The notes beneath the pieces are model-generated. The model searched no databases. It was not told where the DNA came from and saw nothing but the letters and a program-made list of their open reading frames with translations. From NCBI GenBank assembly GCA_963710715.1, contig CAVQBL010000017.1, positions 62,001 to 126,000 on the forward strand: a stretch of 64,000 nt of DNA. The letters are read 5' to 3'. The DNA comes from CAVQBL01 sp963710715. GTDB taxonomy: Bacteria > Pseudomonadota > Gammaproteobacteria > DSM-16500. Below, piece by piece: positions 35,236-46,000 of the stretch. The position numbers were made by a program, and so were the translations under genes. Position 1 is the stretch's first letter; each line of letters opens with the position of its first letter.

Positions 35236-36828
35236 GTGAAACCGGATTCGACTGATAGAAAAGTTGTCATTGAACAACACAAGAAATTCTCCCAATCCGC
35301 GCTTTGGCGTCTACAGCGCGAGTATTTTGATCAAGAAGGGATCAATGCATGGGTCAATCAAGTCCCGTTTTATATCACCAGTAATCCCTTTATTGCTGAC
35401 TGCTATGCTCATCTCGTCTTGTCCTTTATTCGTGACTGGATTAAGAAAAATCCTGACGCAAAAAATCATCCTTTTTACATTATGGAATTGGGTACAGGGT
35501 CAGGGCGATTCAGTTATTACGTACTAAAAACCTTACATAGTCTGCTAGAAAAATTCGGGATGAATGATATTTCTGTTTGCTATGTCATGAGTGATTTCAC
35601 TAAAAATAATATTAAATACTACGAAACACATCCTGCATTAAAACCTTTTATTGAAAAAGGATTAGTCGACTTTGCTATTTTTGATATGGAAACTGAACGT
35701 CCTATTACATTAATTAAAAAAAATATTCGCTTAAATCCCGAAGTGCTGGTTAATCCACTCATCGTATTTGCTAATTATATTTTTGATACAGTTTCTCACG
35801 ACTCTTTTGCTGTACATGAAGGAAAGTTTTATGAGTTATTACTCACTCTCAGCACCGATGAAACCAACATGCAAAGCGGTCGTCCAAAAGACATGGAAAA
35901 AATATCTGTTGATTACAGCGTGAATGAAGCGAAAGGTGCATATTACGGAGACCCGCATCTTGATAGTATTCTCGACGAATACAAAAAAACGTTGCGCGAG
36001 ACAAGTTTCTTATTTCCAATTGGCTCAATACATGCAATCAAATTTCTTAAAAAATTATCCAATAATAAATTATTTATAATATCAACCGATAAAGGTTACA
36101 GCACGATTGATGCGCTCGATAATTTAGGTCATCCTTCAATTTCATTCCATGGCAGCTTTTCCATGATGGTAAACTTCCATGCGCTGGCTAATTATTTTAA
36201 AAATAGTGGTGGTGATTATTTCTTACAAACTTCTCGCAAAGGAATTAAAACTTCGATTTTCATGAGCGGAGTTCGCTTAGATGAACTGCCAGAAACTTCT
36301 TTCACTGTTCAAGAGCGCGTCGAAGAATTCAGCCCTTCTGATTATTTCACTTTACATCGTCGCATGAGTGATTCTTTCCAAGAATGTAATTTAGAAACAA
36401 TTGCTGCGCATATGCAATTAACAAAATGGGATCCACATATTTATTTAAAATTAAGCAGTCGCGTTACATCATTAGTCGATGAAACAGATAGCGATACCAT
36501 TAATTTCATGGCACAAAACATGCCGAACATGGCAGCAAATTATTATTTCATGCCTAAATCAGAATGTATTTTATTTGAGATCGCTGTATTTTTCCACGCA
36601 ATAAAACGTCATGCAGATGCATTAAATTATTACCAACAAGCGCAAGCTTACGTTGGTGAGCAATTTGGTTTATTTTATAATATGGCCTTGTGTCAACATC
36701 AAGTGGGTCAAAATGAAGAGGCGCTCGTGAATTTCAACCATGCATTGCGACTCGATCCAGAATCTAAAGAAACGGAAGAGTGGGTAACCCATTTAAAGAA
36801 ACTATTGTCAGAAAAACCTACCGATTGA
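35236..36828 (+). CDS. SAM-dependent methyltransferase (MidA/DUF185-like) with C-terminal TPR
   Basis: 530 aa. A Rossmann methyltransferase core begins near residue 80 with FYIMELGTGSGRFSYYVL, followed by VCYVMSDFTKNNIKYY and VFANYIFDTVSHDSF. This layout is seen in MidA-type protein arginine methyltransferases. The C-terminal ~100 residues contain tetratricopeptide repeats (ADALNYYQQAQAYV; EEALVNFNHALRLDPES). Substrate is unknown, though TPRs suggest a protein target. Its last 121 bp overlap the 3' end of the metallophosphoesterase gene on the other strand. Confidence 0.72.
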   Translation: MKPDSTDRKVVIEQHKKFSQSALWRLQREYFDQEGINAWVNQVPFYITSNPFIADCYAHLVLSFIRDWIKKNPDAKNHPFYIMELGTGSGRFSYYVLKTLHSLLEKFGMNDISVCYVMSDFTKNNIKYYETHPALKPFIEKGLVDFAIFDMETERPITLIKKNIRLNPEVLVNPLIVFANYIFDTVSHDSFAVHEGKFYELLLTLSTDETNMQSGRPKDMEKISVDYSVNEAKGAYYGDPHLDSILDEYKKTLRETSFLFPIGSIHAIKFLKKLSNNKLFIISTDKGYSTIDALDNLGHPSISFHGSFSMMVNFHALANYFKNSGGDYFLQTSRKGIKTSIFMSGVRLDELPETSFTVQERVEEFSPSDYFTLHRRMSDSFQECNLETIAAHMQLTKWDPHIYLKLSSRVTSLVDETDSDTINFMAQNMPNMAANYYFMPKSECILFEIAVFFHAIKRHADALNYYQQAQAYVGEQFGLFYNMALCQHQVGQNEEALVNFNHALRLDPESKETEEWVTHLKKLLSEKPTD

Positions 36829-38030
36829 TAAATACGCTCGAAACTATATTCTTTTTGCCATTGCTGGCTCAGTGGATTCGCAGCTAATGGAAAATAATAC
36901 ATATCAATATTTGTAATGCGTAAGGTTTTCTCATCATACGCATAAATTTTAAACCCAGGATTATTTCCAAAAATCGGACTGATCGATGGAGTAAACATCA
37001 CTGGAATTTCTACATTTTGGTTTGCATCAATACGTTGAAAAGCATCGAGATGAATATGCGCTGGAAAAATTCCCATCACTGTAAACGCAAATTCTTTTAA
37101 TTCCGCACGAAAAGCTTGGTAATAGTCGGGCTGCCAAAATGTCCAAATCACTCCAAGTTTTCCTGTAAATGTTGCATACACATCAATACTATCTGGAATA
37201 TGAAAAGCAATTAATACGCGTTGATTTTGCTGGGCAGCGAATAGTAATTGTTGGTGTAACCATCTTAATTGATTTTTTGCAGCTTCTTGCATGACTTTAT
37301 TGCCAGCCATTTGTTTCGCAAATAACATGGTATCTAAAATAATAATCCGCTGGTTGCTATTGGTCGGGATGTTTACTGCATAATAACCAGCGTTCGGAAA
37401 ATCGCGCAAAAAATTCTGTAGATTGCTTGGATTTTTAATTAACTGCGCCAAAGTATCTGTTGTGTCTTTTAAAAACTCGCCGTTAGGAACCACTTTGTAA
37501 TCGCTACTGTACGTATCATTATTTCCCATCATGGGATAAACATCAATTTGCGGAAAAGTTTGTGCTATCTGGTACATTAAAAATTGTAGTGTCTTTTTAA
37601 CAAAATTTTTATATCCAGAGAATGATCGATCTCCTGAATATTTAATATATTGTTTACGATATTCGTGCGCCAGATAATCGCCTAGCATAATGACAAATTT
37701 TGGCTGCTCTATTTGGCTGATTTCTTTCAGCGCTGTTAGAGTTGATTTTAATAAAACATAATTTGTATCATGATAATATTTTGTCATTGAAATATCAGGA
37801 TTACTCTCAAAAATACTGGCCCATTTTAAATAATTTGCGGCACGTAATTTATTCAACATCGGGCAGGGGGTCGCAGCTTTTTCACATCCTGAAAATGGAT
37901 CAAAATGAATATCAGCGATTCCGATAAATTTACTATTTTGCAGTGTTTGGACTGCAGTCAATGACGCCAACACGGGTTGGCAAATAATAATGGCTATAAA
38001 AAAAATTAATTTCCCAATTGTACTTAACAT
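36708..38030 (-). CDS. Secreted calcineurin-like metallophosphoesterase (sphingomyelinase-like)
   Basis: A ~440-aa exported protein. ATG 38030 starts a clear signal peptide (LIFFIAIIICQPVLA); the longer upstream frame overlaps the lipoprotein gene and is not needed. Dimetal motifs are in order: GIADIHFDPF (D-x-H), MLGDYLAHEY (GD), MMGNNDTYS (GNND), AFHIPDSID (H) and FPAHIHLDAF (H-x-H). The pattern and length resemble acid-sphingomyelinase-like phosphodiesterases. It starts 10 bp after the TPR/haem lipoprotein gene, so the two form an operon. Periplasmic or extracellular phosphoester hydrolysis is likely; the substrate is unknown. Confidence 0.8.
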   Translation of the reverse strand: MLSTIGKLIFFIAIIICQPVLASLTAVQTLQNSKFIGIADIHFDPFSGCEKAATPCPMLNKLRAANYLKWASIFESNPDISMTKYYHDTNYVLLKSTLTALKEISQIEQPKFVIMLGDYLAHEYRKQYIKYSGDRSFSGYKNFVKKTLQFLMYQIAQTFPQIDVYPMMGNNDTYSSDYKVVPNGEFLKDTTDTLAQLIKNPSNLQNFLRDFPNAGYYAVNIPTNSNQRIIILDTMLFAKQMAGNKVMQEAAKNQLRWLHQQLLFAAQQNQRVLIAFHIPDSIDVYATFTGKLGVIWTFWQPDYYQAFRAELKEFAFTVMGIFPAHIHLDAFQRIDANQNVEIPVMFTPSISPIFGNNPGFKIYAYDEKTLRITNIDMYYFPLAANPLSQQWQKEYSFERIYQSVGFSDNSFFKWVTHSSVSLDSGSSRNAWLKFTSASSF

Positions 38031-38040
38031 ATTATACCCA

Positions 38041-39000
38041 TTACCGCGCCTGTTGATGACATGCGACACAGCCATAACTTGAATTAAACATAATAGTTTT
38101 ATTAGGGTCAAGATAATCTTTTTGAAAATTCGCTACATTTTCTTGAGCATGAGCAATCCGGTTTTCTAACAATGTGCGATAAGGCCAAGATGAATAATTT
38201 TTAGCGAGTTTAGCATTATTATAAATTGTGATAGCCGTCTGCCAATCCCCCGCTTTTACTAGCATATCACCCATATTAAGAAAAAAACCTTCAAAATTAA
38301 AAGGCGCAATCCAGGAATTCCAACAAGCACGTTCTCGTCCTTGCTGGGTCTCACGCTGCATATAAGGACTAAAATCCGGATGATGTCTATCAATTTTTTC
38401 ATCTGCACATAAATCCAATGTCCGCCATTGCCATTCTAATCCTTCTTTAAATCTATCTGATTGTGACGGCAAAACACTCATCACGTATCCGCCCGTAAAA
38501 TAATTAAATTCTGGCCATACATGAATAGCGCGCTTCAAAGTGTAATAGCCATGCACTTTTTCACGCTCATCATGAAAAATATTTCCTATCACCAATTGAC
38601 TATCCCCTAAAAAACCAAGATAACGTGCATCCTTAGGATCAAGCGCAACAGCATCCGCAAAATAATTTTTTGCTAAAATAATTTCATCCACAATAGTGGG
38701 TGGAATGGTTTTTTCGCGTTGCCGTTCTGTGATTTTCCAGATGTGTAAAAACCCTAAGTGCGCAGCCAACGTAGGATCATTAGGATTTTGTAAATAAGCT
38801 GCCATCAATAACCGTTGTGCAGCAGAAATATCTTGATAACGTCCTTTATGTAGCGTATCCCAAAACAACTGCTGTGCTTGCTGTGCCAATACGCTGTGCG
38901 AGGCAACGGCTTGTTTTTTGGGAGTAAAAGTAACTGCGGCATCTTCGCATGCAGTCAATATGAAACAAAATAAGCCTATCCCAATAAACTTCAAATACAT
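38041..39000 (-). CDS. TPR lipoprotein with C-terminal CXXCH haem motif
   Basis: 319 aa. Lipoprotein signal with lipobox LTAC (Cys ~18), then TPR-like helical repeats (LLMAAYLQNPNDPTLAAHLGFL; YFADAVALDPKDARYLGFLGDS; WQTAITIYNNAKLA). It ends YGCVACHQQAR, with Cys311, Cys314 and His315 forming a c-type haem-binding CXXCH only four residues before the C-terminus. A haem motif at the extreme end of a TPR lipoprotein is unusual; the axial second ligand is not identifiable. It is co-transcribed with the metallophosphoesterase. A bare zinc/redox dithiol is an alternative. Confidence 0.75.
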   Translation of the reverse strand: MYLKFIGIGLFCFILTACEDAAVTFTPKKQAVASHSVLAQQAQQLFWDTLHKGRYQDISAAQRLLMAAYLQNPNDPTLAAHLGFLHIWKITERQREKTIPPTIVDEIILAKNYFADAVALDPKDARYLGFLGDSQLVIGNIFHDEREKVHGYYTLKRAIHVWPEFNYFTGGYVMSVLPSQSDRFKEGLEWQWRTLDLCADEKIDRHHPDFSPYMQRETQQGRERACWNSWIAPFNFEGFFLNMGDMLVKAGDWQTAITIYNNAKLAKNYSSWPYRTLLENRIAHAQENVANFQKDYLDPNKTIMFNSSYGCVACHQQAR

Positions 39001-39111
39001 GCAGCAATATCCCTTTGAATTTCTCTTTTTATATCACATCCTCATAAAACATCATAATAAGTGGGGTGCGACCAAAGAGGTCATAGAGTCATGGGTCCTA
39101 TTGTAGAAAAA

Positions 39112-39191
39112 TACCCTTGTTTTATGTAAAATTTTAATATAAATTGGGCTTAGTTTATTAAATTTTTTTATTAAATTACCCTTGTTTTATG
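39112..39191. repeat. Direct 15-bp repeats upstream of ATPase gene (2)
   Basis: TACCCTTGTTTTATG occurs at 39112-39126 and again at 39177-39191, 16 bp before the ATPase start codon, with an AT-rich spacer. The spacing (65 bp) and position suggest regulatory sites. Confidence 0.55.
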
Positions 39192-39206
39192 ATAAAATAG
39201 ATTTAA

Positions 39207-40565
39207 ATGAGGAATAAGACATTGATTTCAAGAACAATTTTAAAATCTCTGCAAATTTGGGCTAATGATCCTAATCACAAGCCTCTTATTTTACGTGGTG
39301 CACGACAAATAGGTAAAACTACAATAGTTAAAGAATTTGGCAAGCAATTTGATATCTTTATTTCATTGAATCTAGAGCTTTTATCTGATCGAAAACTTTT
39401 TGAACAAGAACTTCCTATTCAACAATTACTCGAGGCAATTCTTTTTTACAAAAATATAACAAGAGAGCCAAGTCAACGTTTTCTTATTTTTATAGATGAA
39501 ATTCAATACTCACCTGCAGCAGTAGGCATATTGCGTTATTTTTATGAAGAATTTCCAAAAATTTATGTTATTGCGGCAGGTTCATTACTTGAAACACTAA
39601 TCGATACCCATGTTTCATTTCCAGTGGGGCGGGTTGAATATCAATATATGTATCCTTTAACTTTTGAAGAATTTTTATTTGCTTTTAATGAAAAAGCTGC
39701 GGTTGACGTTCTCAACAGTCATGAAATTCCTGACTATACACATGACAAACTTCTTGAGCTATTTCATCTCTACACTATGATTGGAGGTATGCCCGAAGTC
39801 GTCGCATCATTTGTAAAAAATCGCGATTGGACTAAATTATCAAAAATTTATCAAAGTTTATTAATCGGTTATCAAGATGATGTTGGTAAATACGCAAAAA
39901 CCAATGCACAGGCGACAGTGATACGGCATGTCATTGATAAAGCCCCCCTTAATGCAGGTACACGCATAACCTTCCAAAATTTTGGTCAATCTAATTATGG
40001 TTCGCGTGAAATCAAAGAAGCCTTATTAATCCTAGAAAAAGCCATGTTAATTAAATTAATATATCCTACAACAAATCTAAAACCTCCTTTCGAGCCAGAT
40101 AATAAAAAATCTCCTCGTTTGCAATTTCTAGATACGGGTTTAGTAAATTTTTTCATGGGGCTACAAAAAGAAATTTTTGCATTAAAAGATCTTAATAACT
40201 TATATCAAGGAAGGATTACAGAACATATTGTTGGACAACAACTTTTAGGGACTCATACAGTGGATCAAAATCATTTATTATTTTGGGTGAGAGAAAAATC
40301 ACAATCTTCGGCCGAAATTGATTTTGTTTTCCCTCATGGCAGTCAGTTAATACCTATAGAAGTTAAATCAGGCAAAACAGGATCGCTACGATCACTGCAT
40401 TCGTTTATTGATTTTTCTGAAAATAATCTTTTTGCAATACGTCTTTATAATGGAAAAATATTTCGTGAAAGAATAAAATCTATAGGAGGAAAATCATTTG
40501 AACTTCTTAATCTTCCTTATTATTTGTGTGGGCAATTAGATAGATATATACGTAGCGTTATCTAG
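39207..40565 (+). CDS. Solitary AAA ATPase with DUF4143-type C-terminus (2)
   Basis: 452 aa with P-loop LILRGARQIGKTTIVKEFG (residues ~26-44), Walker B FLIFIDEIQYSP (~94-105), sensor VIAAGSLLETL and arginine-rich FPVGRVEY. The C-terminal nuclease-like region keeps SSAEIDFVFPHG...PIEVKSGKTGSL. It belongs to the same broad AAA/DUF4143 class as the genes at 10677 and 46285 but is only distantly similar to them (GAR-IGKT versus GPRQAGK). Its function is unknown. It has no operon partner. ATG 39207 gives the complete family N-terminus. Confidence 0.85.
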   Translation: MRNKTLISRTILKSLQIWANDPNHKPLILRGARQIGKTTIVKEFGKQFDIFISLNLELLSDRKLFEQELPIQQLLEAILFYKNITREPSQRFLIFIDEIQYSPAAVGILRYFYEEFPKIYVIAAGSLLETLIDTHVSFPVGRVEYQYMYPLTFEEFLFAFNEKAAVDVLNSHEIPDYTHDKLLELFHLYTMIGGMPEVVASFVKNRDWTKLSKIYQSLLIGYQDDVGKYAKTNAQATVIRHVIDKAPLNAGTRITFQNFGQSNYGSREIKEALLILEKAMLIKLIYPTTNLKPPFEPDNKKSPRLQFLDTGLVNFFMGLQKEIFALKDLNNLYQGRITEHIVGQQLLGTHTVDQNHLLFWVREKSQSSAEIDFVFPHGSQLIPIEVKSGKTGSLRSLHSFIDFSENNLFAIRLYNGKIFRERIKSIGGKSFELLNLPYYLCGQLDRYIRSVI

Positions 40566-40627
40566 TCCCATAGGATCGAGCGAAACAGCATCCGGCTGTT
40601 TGTTCTACAGTGATAAAATGAATACTC

Positions 40628-41191
40628 TCAAGGCTTGTACCGCGTTACTTGAGATACCTCCTGAGAGCTTTTCCTTTCTTGCGTTTTTGTAGATGAATCT
40701 TCTATTTGGGGTAATCTTCTCAAGGCAAACTTCGGCGATAAAGAAACACTCAATTTTAACCCAAGAACATCACGCAAAATATTTTTGACATCCTCTTTCA
40801 CCGTCGGTTTTTTCAAAAAACTGATCATTCCATTCGAAGTACATTTCTCTTTGGTTTTCTCATACTCATTCATCGTTGTCCAAGGTACAATTTTGACTTG
40901 GTTCTTTTTAGAGGTGTTCTCTGCCGATTCTAATTTACGTATTAACTTAGCTGTATAGTGCCCATCATAATCAAGACCCATAAAGATTAACTGATAAGGC
41001 TTTTTTTCGTTTTTTGCCTGCGTAAATTCTTTTACAGCCATATCACTATTTGTAGCTCTGCCTATTATGGTGTCAATGGCATCGTAAAATCCTATTATTT
41101 TAAGGAGATTTTCCATGGTATCGAGGTTACCCTTCATCTTATCAACCAGGAGTATTTTTATTTCTTCCGGGTTTCCTTTACCAAAACACAT
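40628..41191 (-). CDS. Degenerate receiver-domain protein
   Basis: 187 aa. Residues ~9-145 have the receiver fold: EIKILLVDKMKGN (first strand with a single Asp), PYQLIFMGLDYDGHYTAKLIRKL (third strand), IVPWTTM and FLKKPTVKEDVKNIL (conserved Lys-Pro). The phosphoacceptor position, normally Asp in the strand-three LMD motif, is Gly (FMG). It is therefore a pseudo-receiver that probably cannot be phosphorylated in the usual way. The C-terminal ~45 residues are polar and disordered. No kinase gene is adjacent. Confidence 0.7.
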   Translation of the reverse strand: MCFGKGNPEEIKILLVDKMKGNLDTMENLLKIIGFYDAIDTIIGRATNSDMAVKEFTQAKNEKKPYQLIFMGLDYDGHYTAKLIRKLESAENTSKKNQVKIVPWTTMNEYEKTKEKCTSNGMISFLKKPTVKEDVKNILRDVLGLKLSVSLSPKFALRRLPQIEDSSTKTQERKSSQEVSQVTRYKP

Positions 41192-41285
41192 AAGATATTC
41201 TCCTGAAATCCTAAATCAATATTCTAAACAAAAATAATCATTTCGGTATATAATCATTGGCAATGACCCCAGGGAGAAAATGCAT

Positions 41286-41774
41286 ATGCGATGCATCAGG
41301 ATGATCAAGCTAACTTTACTTGCTATGCTAATATTAACCTCAGCATCATCATTTGCCAACATTAAACCCCCTATTTCCCCTATCATTACTCCGCATGTTT
41401 CTGAGGAAGCTAAAAAAAATATTAACTGGAAGGCTGCATTTTTAACTGAAAAAAAAGGGCAGGTTGTTTTCATGAATATCTCACCTGATACTTGTCCAAG
41501 CAATGAAATAGGCATGGAAACACATAAATATGATCAAGTCATCTTTGTAGTTGAAGGGGCAGGGAAAGCGATACTGAATAAGGAAACATCCTCTATTGCA
41601 TCAGGTGATATGATTCTCATTCCGCAAGGAACACCCCACAATGTCATTAACCTTAGCACAAAGAACCCATTAAAACTCATTAGCATTTGTTCGGGTATTG
41701 AGATACCGCCCCATGCTGTTTATAAAAAGAAAGCGGATGAACCTGTAGGATTGGCTAGAGTGCTATTACGCTAA
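41286..41774 (+). CDS. Exported cupin-domain protein
   Basis: ~162 aa with a signal peptide (LTLLAMLILTSASSFA, residues ~8-23) and one cupin_2 barrel: the first motif HKYDQVIFVVEGAGKAIL and the second GDMILIPQGTPHNVIN, which carry the metal-binding His residues. The ligand or reaction is unknown. AGGGAG lies nine bases before ATG 41286; an ATG two codons earlier (41280) is also possible but too close. It is upstream of the RND operon but separated by 96 bp. Confidence 0.78.
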   Translation: MRCIRMIKLTLLAMLILTSASSFANIKPPISPIITPHVSEEAKKNINWKAAFLTEKKGQVVFMNISPDTCPSNEIGMETHKYDQVIFVVEGAGKAILNKETSSIASGDMILIPQGTPHNVINLSTKNPLKLISICSGIEIPPHAVYKKKADEPVGLARVLLR

Positions 41775-41870
41775 AAATATTGCTAGGACGTTGTTTCTTT
41801 GCATGCGAAAATTGCATCATCCTGAACTAGCAGATGATGTGATGCAAAAAAGCAACACGGCTATAATTAT

Positions 41871-43079
41871 ATGAATAAACCTCAATTTCTCGAAAAAGGT
41901 TTTCACCGTAAACCCCGCTTTTGGCTAACTGTGCTGGCGGTAATAATCATTATTCTATTATTTAGACACTGTCAAAGCTTATCTGCTCGTCATAAACAAC
42001 ACCCTATCCAAGGATTGCCCGTTGTATTAGCAACTGCACAAACCAGTGATGTACCCGTTTATTTATCCGCATTGGGTGCAGTGACACCCACTTATTCCGT
42101 GACGGTAAGAACCCAAATCAATGGTCAATTATTGGAAGTATTATTCACAGAAGGCCAAATGGTAAAAAAAGGCGATCTCTTGGCACAAATTGATCCGCGT
42201 CCCTATGAAGCACAATTAATTCAATACGAAGGGCAGTATGCGCGTGACCAAGCCCTACTTGCGAATGCAAAAATCGACCTTCAACGTTATCAAAAACTTT
42301 GGAAAGAAGATTCTGTCGCCAAACAAATTCTTGATACACAAGTAGCATTAGTCCAACAAGATGAAGGAACAGTTAAGATAGACGAGGGATTACTTGCAAG
42401 CACAAAACTCAATCTTTACTATACCCGCATTATTTCACCGATCGATGGGCGCGTGGGATTGCGTTTAGTGGATCCGGGCAATTATGTACAAACGACTGAT
42501 ACAACCGGTATAGCTGTCATCAATATGTTGAATCCCATTACTGTCGTGTTCACACTCCCTGAAGATAATATTCCACAAGTGCAACAGCACATGAATGCAA
42601 ATAAGCCGCTCGAAGTTAAAGCTTATGATCGAGCACAGAATATATTATTGGCAACGGGTAAATTACTTACCATCGATAACCAAATTGATCCGACTACGGG
42701 AACAGTAAAGCTCAAAGCCCAGTTTCAAAATGATGATAATCATTTATTTCCCAGCCAATTTGTTAACGTACAGCTACTCATTGATACGCTAGAGAATGCC
42801 ACCATCGTACCAACAGCCGCTATACAACATGGATCGCAAGGAACCTTTGTTTATTTGTTAAGCAATGATAATACCGTAAAAGTCACACCTATCGTCACCG
42901 GGGTAACGAGCGGTGACAATACTGTGATTACTGCAGGCGTTTCTCCAGGAGAATCTGTTGTTGTTGAAGGAGCGGATCAGCTGACGGATGGTGCTAAAGT
43001 CACTATCATGAATGCCAAACCCTCTTCATCACAAACGAAACCAGCGGATAGCGCTAAAGAGCAGCGAGCTACCTCATGA
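41871..43079 (+). CDS. RND efflux periplasmic adaptor (MdtA-like)
   Basis: 402 aa. An N-terminal membrane anchor (residues ~17-32, WLTVLAVIIIILLF) is followed by the membrane-fusion layout: lipoyl half-motifs (VRTQINGQLLEVLFTEGQMVKKGDLLAQIDPRPYEAQL), an alpha hairpin, the second lipoyl half (YTRIISPIDGRVGLRLVDPGNYV) and beta-barrel/MP domains. The sequence is closest to E. coli MdtA. It links the permeases to the outer-membrane channel. A TATAAT lies only four bases before the ATG. The stop overlaps the next gene's ATG (4 bp). Confidence 0.9.
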   Translation: MNKPQFLEKGFHRKPRFWLTVLAVIIIILLFRHCQSLSARHKQHPIQGLPVVLATAQTSDVPVYLSALGAVTPTYSVTVRTQINGQLLEVLFTEGQMVKKGDLLAQIDPRPYEAQLIQYEGQYARDQALLANAKIDLQRYQKLWKEDSVAKQILDTQVALVQQDEGTVKIDEGLLASTKLNLYYTRIISPIDGRVGLRLVDPGNYVQTTDTTGIAVINMLNPITVVFTLPEDNIPQVQQHMNANKPLEVKAYDRAQNILLATGKLLTIDNQIDPTTGTVKLKAQFQNDDNHLFPSQFVNVQLLIDTLENATIVPTAAIQHGSQGTFVYLLSNDNTVKVTPIVTGVTSGDNTVITAGVSPGESVVVEGADQLTDGAKVTIMNAKPSSSQTKPADSAKEQRATS

Positions 43080-46000
43080 ACCTTTCAGGTCCATTTATCA
43101 CACGAACAATTGCTACTTCGTTGCTCATGTTTGCCATTTTTCTCGTTGGAATCTTAGCATATCAACTGTTACCAATCTCTTCTTTGCCCGAGGTGGAATA
43201 TCCCACTATTCAAGTCGTGACTTTTTATCCCGGTGCCAGTCCCGATGTCATGGCAACCTCTGTAACAGCGCCACTCGAACGACAATTTGGTCAAATGCCC
43301 GGTCTTGATCAAATGACTTCAACCAGTTCAAGTGGAGCATCGATTATTAATTTACAATTTAGCTTGAGTATGAGCTTGGATGTCGCTGAACAAGAAGTTC
43401 AAGCGGCTATTAATGCTGCCACCACTTATTTACCAACTGACTTGCCTACACCGCCCATATACAATAAAGTCAATCCTGCCGATGCTCCTATTCTCACACT
43501 CGCGCTCACATCAAAAACATTGCCTTTACCACAGGTTGAAGATTTTGCTGATACAAGACTCGCGCAAAAAATTTCTCAACAACCCGGCGTTGGCTTAGTG
43601 TCCATTAGTGGCGGCCAACGACCCGCGGTACGCGTACAAGTTAATCCAACTGCATTAGCCGCATATGGATTAACTCTAGAGAGGGTGCGTTCTGCCATCA
43701 CGACTGCGAATGTTAATGCAGCAAAAGGTAGTTTCGATGGACCCCGTCTCGCTTACATCATTAATGCAAACGATCAATTGTTATCTAGCGCTGATTATCG
43801 TCCACTCATTATTGCTTACAAAAATGGCGCGCCGGTTCGATTATCCGATATAGCCAATGTAATCGATGATACTGAAAATGTTAAGCAAGCAGCATGGATG
43901 AATTTGGAGCCTGCTGTCATCATGAATATTCAACGTCAACCCGGAGCAAATGTTATTAATGTTGTTGATGGGATCAAAGCATTGTTACCCAAATTGCGCG
44001 CCTTGTTACCTGCTGATATTAAGGTACATATATTAAGCGATAGAACGATTACTATTCGAGCTTCTGTAAAAGATGTGCAACTCGAATTAATTTTATCCGT
44101 CATCCTGGTTGTGTTAGTCATTTTTTTATTTTTACGCAATATTCCTGCAACGATTATTCCTAGCATTGCTGTACCGTTATCATTGATTGGTACCTTTGGT
44201 GCTATGTATTTATTAAGTTTCAGTTTAAATAATTTAACGTTGATGGCACTCACAATTGCAGCGGGTTTTGTGGTTGACGATGCTATTGTGATGATTGAAA
44301 ATATTTCGCGTTACATTGAACAAGGTTATGCACCACTTGAAGCTGCTATAAAAGGTGCCGAACAAATTGGTTTTACTATCTTGTCATTGACTGTTTCATT
44401 GATTGGCGTATTAATTCCATTACTTTTTATGAGTGATGTCGTTGGCCGTTTATTTCGTGAATTTGCTATCACCTTGTCAGTCACTATTCTCATTTCAGCT
44501 TTTATTTCACTTACTCTAACACCCATGATGTGCGCACGCATTTTGCGTCAGCGCGGAACGAAAGAAATGAGTCGCTTTGAACAAAATGCTGCTACTACAT
44601 TGAATCGTGTTATTGAACGTTATAGTGTTTCATTGCGTTGGGTGCTTGATCACCAACCGCAAACATTAATTGTTGCTTTTATCACTCTCGTCTTAACTTG
44701 TATTTTGTTTTATTTCATTCCGAAAGGATTTTTCCCCGTACAAGACACTGGTATCATTCAAGGTATTTCTGAAGCGCCGCAAACTATTTCATTTCCAGCC
44801 ATGGCAGAACGTCAAAAAGCATTAGCAAAAATTGTATTATCGGATCCTGCTGTTGAAAATTTATCTTCATTTATTGGTATTGATGGAACCAACATAACAC
44901 TGAACAGTGGTCGCATGCTTATCACACTTAAACCGTTAGCAGAACGTGATGCGAATGCAAGTGAAGTGATTCGTCGCTTACAACCCAAACTTGCAAAAGT
45001 TCCTGATGCCACACTTTACATGCAACCCGTACAAGATTTAACAATTGATACGCGCGTGAGTCGCACACAGTACCAGTACAGTGTGGGCTCTCCTAATGCA
45101 GCAGAAGTATCAAAATGGACAACCCTGTTAGTAAATAAATTACGTCAGTCACCCGTGTTACGTGATGTAGCAAGCGATCAACAAAATCTAGGTTTACAAA
45201 CATCCATCTTAATTGATCGTGATACGGCATATCGACTCGGGATTACACTGCAAATGATTGATGACACATTGTATGATGCGTTTGGCCAGCGACAAGTTTC
45301 AACGATGTTTACGCAACGCAATCAATATCACGTTATACTTGAAGCATTACCTAAATTAGATCAAGGACCGCCCGCTCTCGATAATATTTATGTTAATTCA
45401 GCAACCGGCGGCTCCATACCGTTGAGTACTTTTACAAAAGTATCTCAAGGGATTGGACCCTTAGTGATTAATCGTCAAGGCCAATTTCCTGTCGCCACTA
45501 TTTCATTTAATCTCGCGCCAGGTGCTTCATTGGGTGATGCAGTCAATGCAATTCATGCAGCTAAAAAAGAATTAAATATTCCCGACACTGTGCAAACCAG
45601 TTTTGAGGGTGCTGCAAATACTTTCCAAAAATCTTTAGGTAATGAAGGATGGTTGATATTAGCATCCATTATAGTGGTATATATTGTGTTGGGTGTATTG
45701 TATGAAAGTTATATTCATCCTATTACTATTTTATCTACGCTACCCTCTGCAGGGATGGGTGCGTTATTAGCATTGATGTTGACAAGAAATGAACTCAGTG
45801 TCATCGCGCTGATTGGAATTATTTTGTTAATCGGTATTGTCATGAAAAATGCCATCATGATGATTGACTTTGCGCTTGAACAAGAACGCAAATATGGGAA
45901 ATCACCACACGATGCTATTTATGAAGCCGCTTTATTACGTTTCCGTCCAATTCTCATGACGACGATGGCATCTTTGTTTGGCGCTGTTCCCATTGCGCTG

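Noticed and set aside
41800..41860. Hairpin TTGCATCATC...GATGATGTGATGCAA as a terminator for the cupin gene
   Set aside because: The stem is imperfect and is followed by an A-run rather than a T-run on the transcribed strand, so terminator function is not supported.
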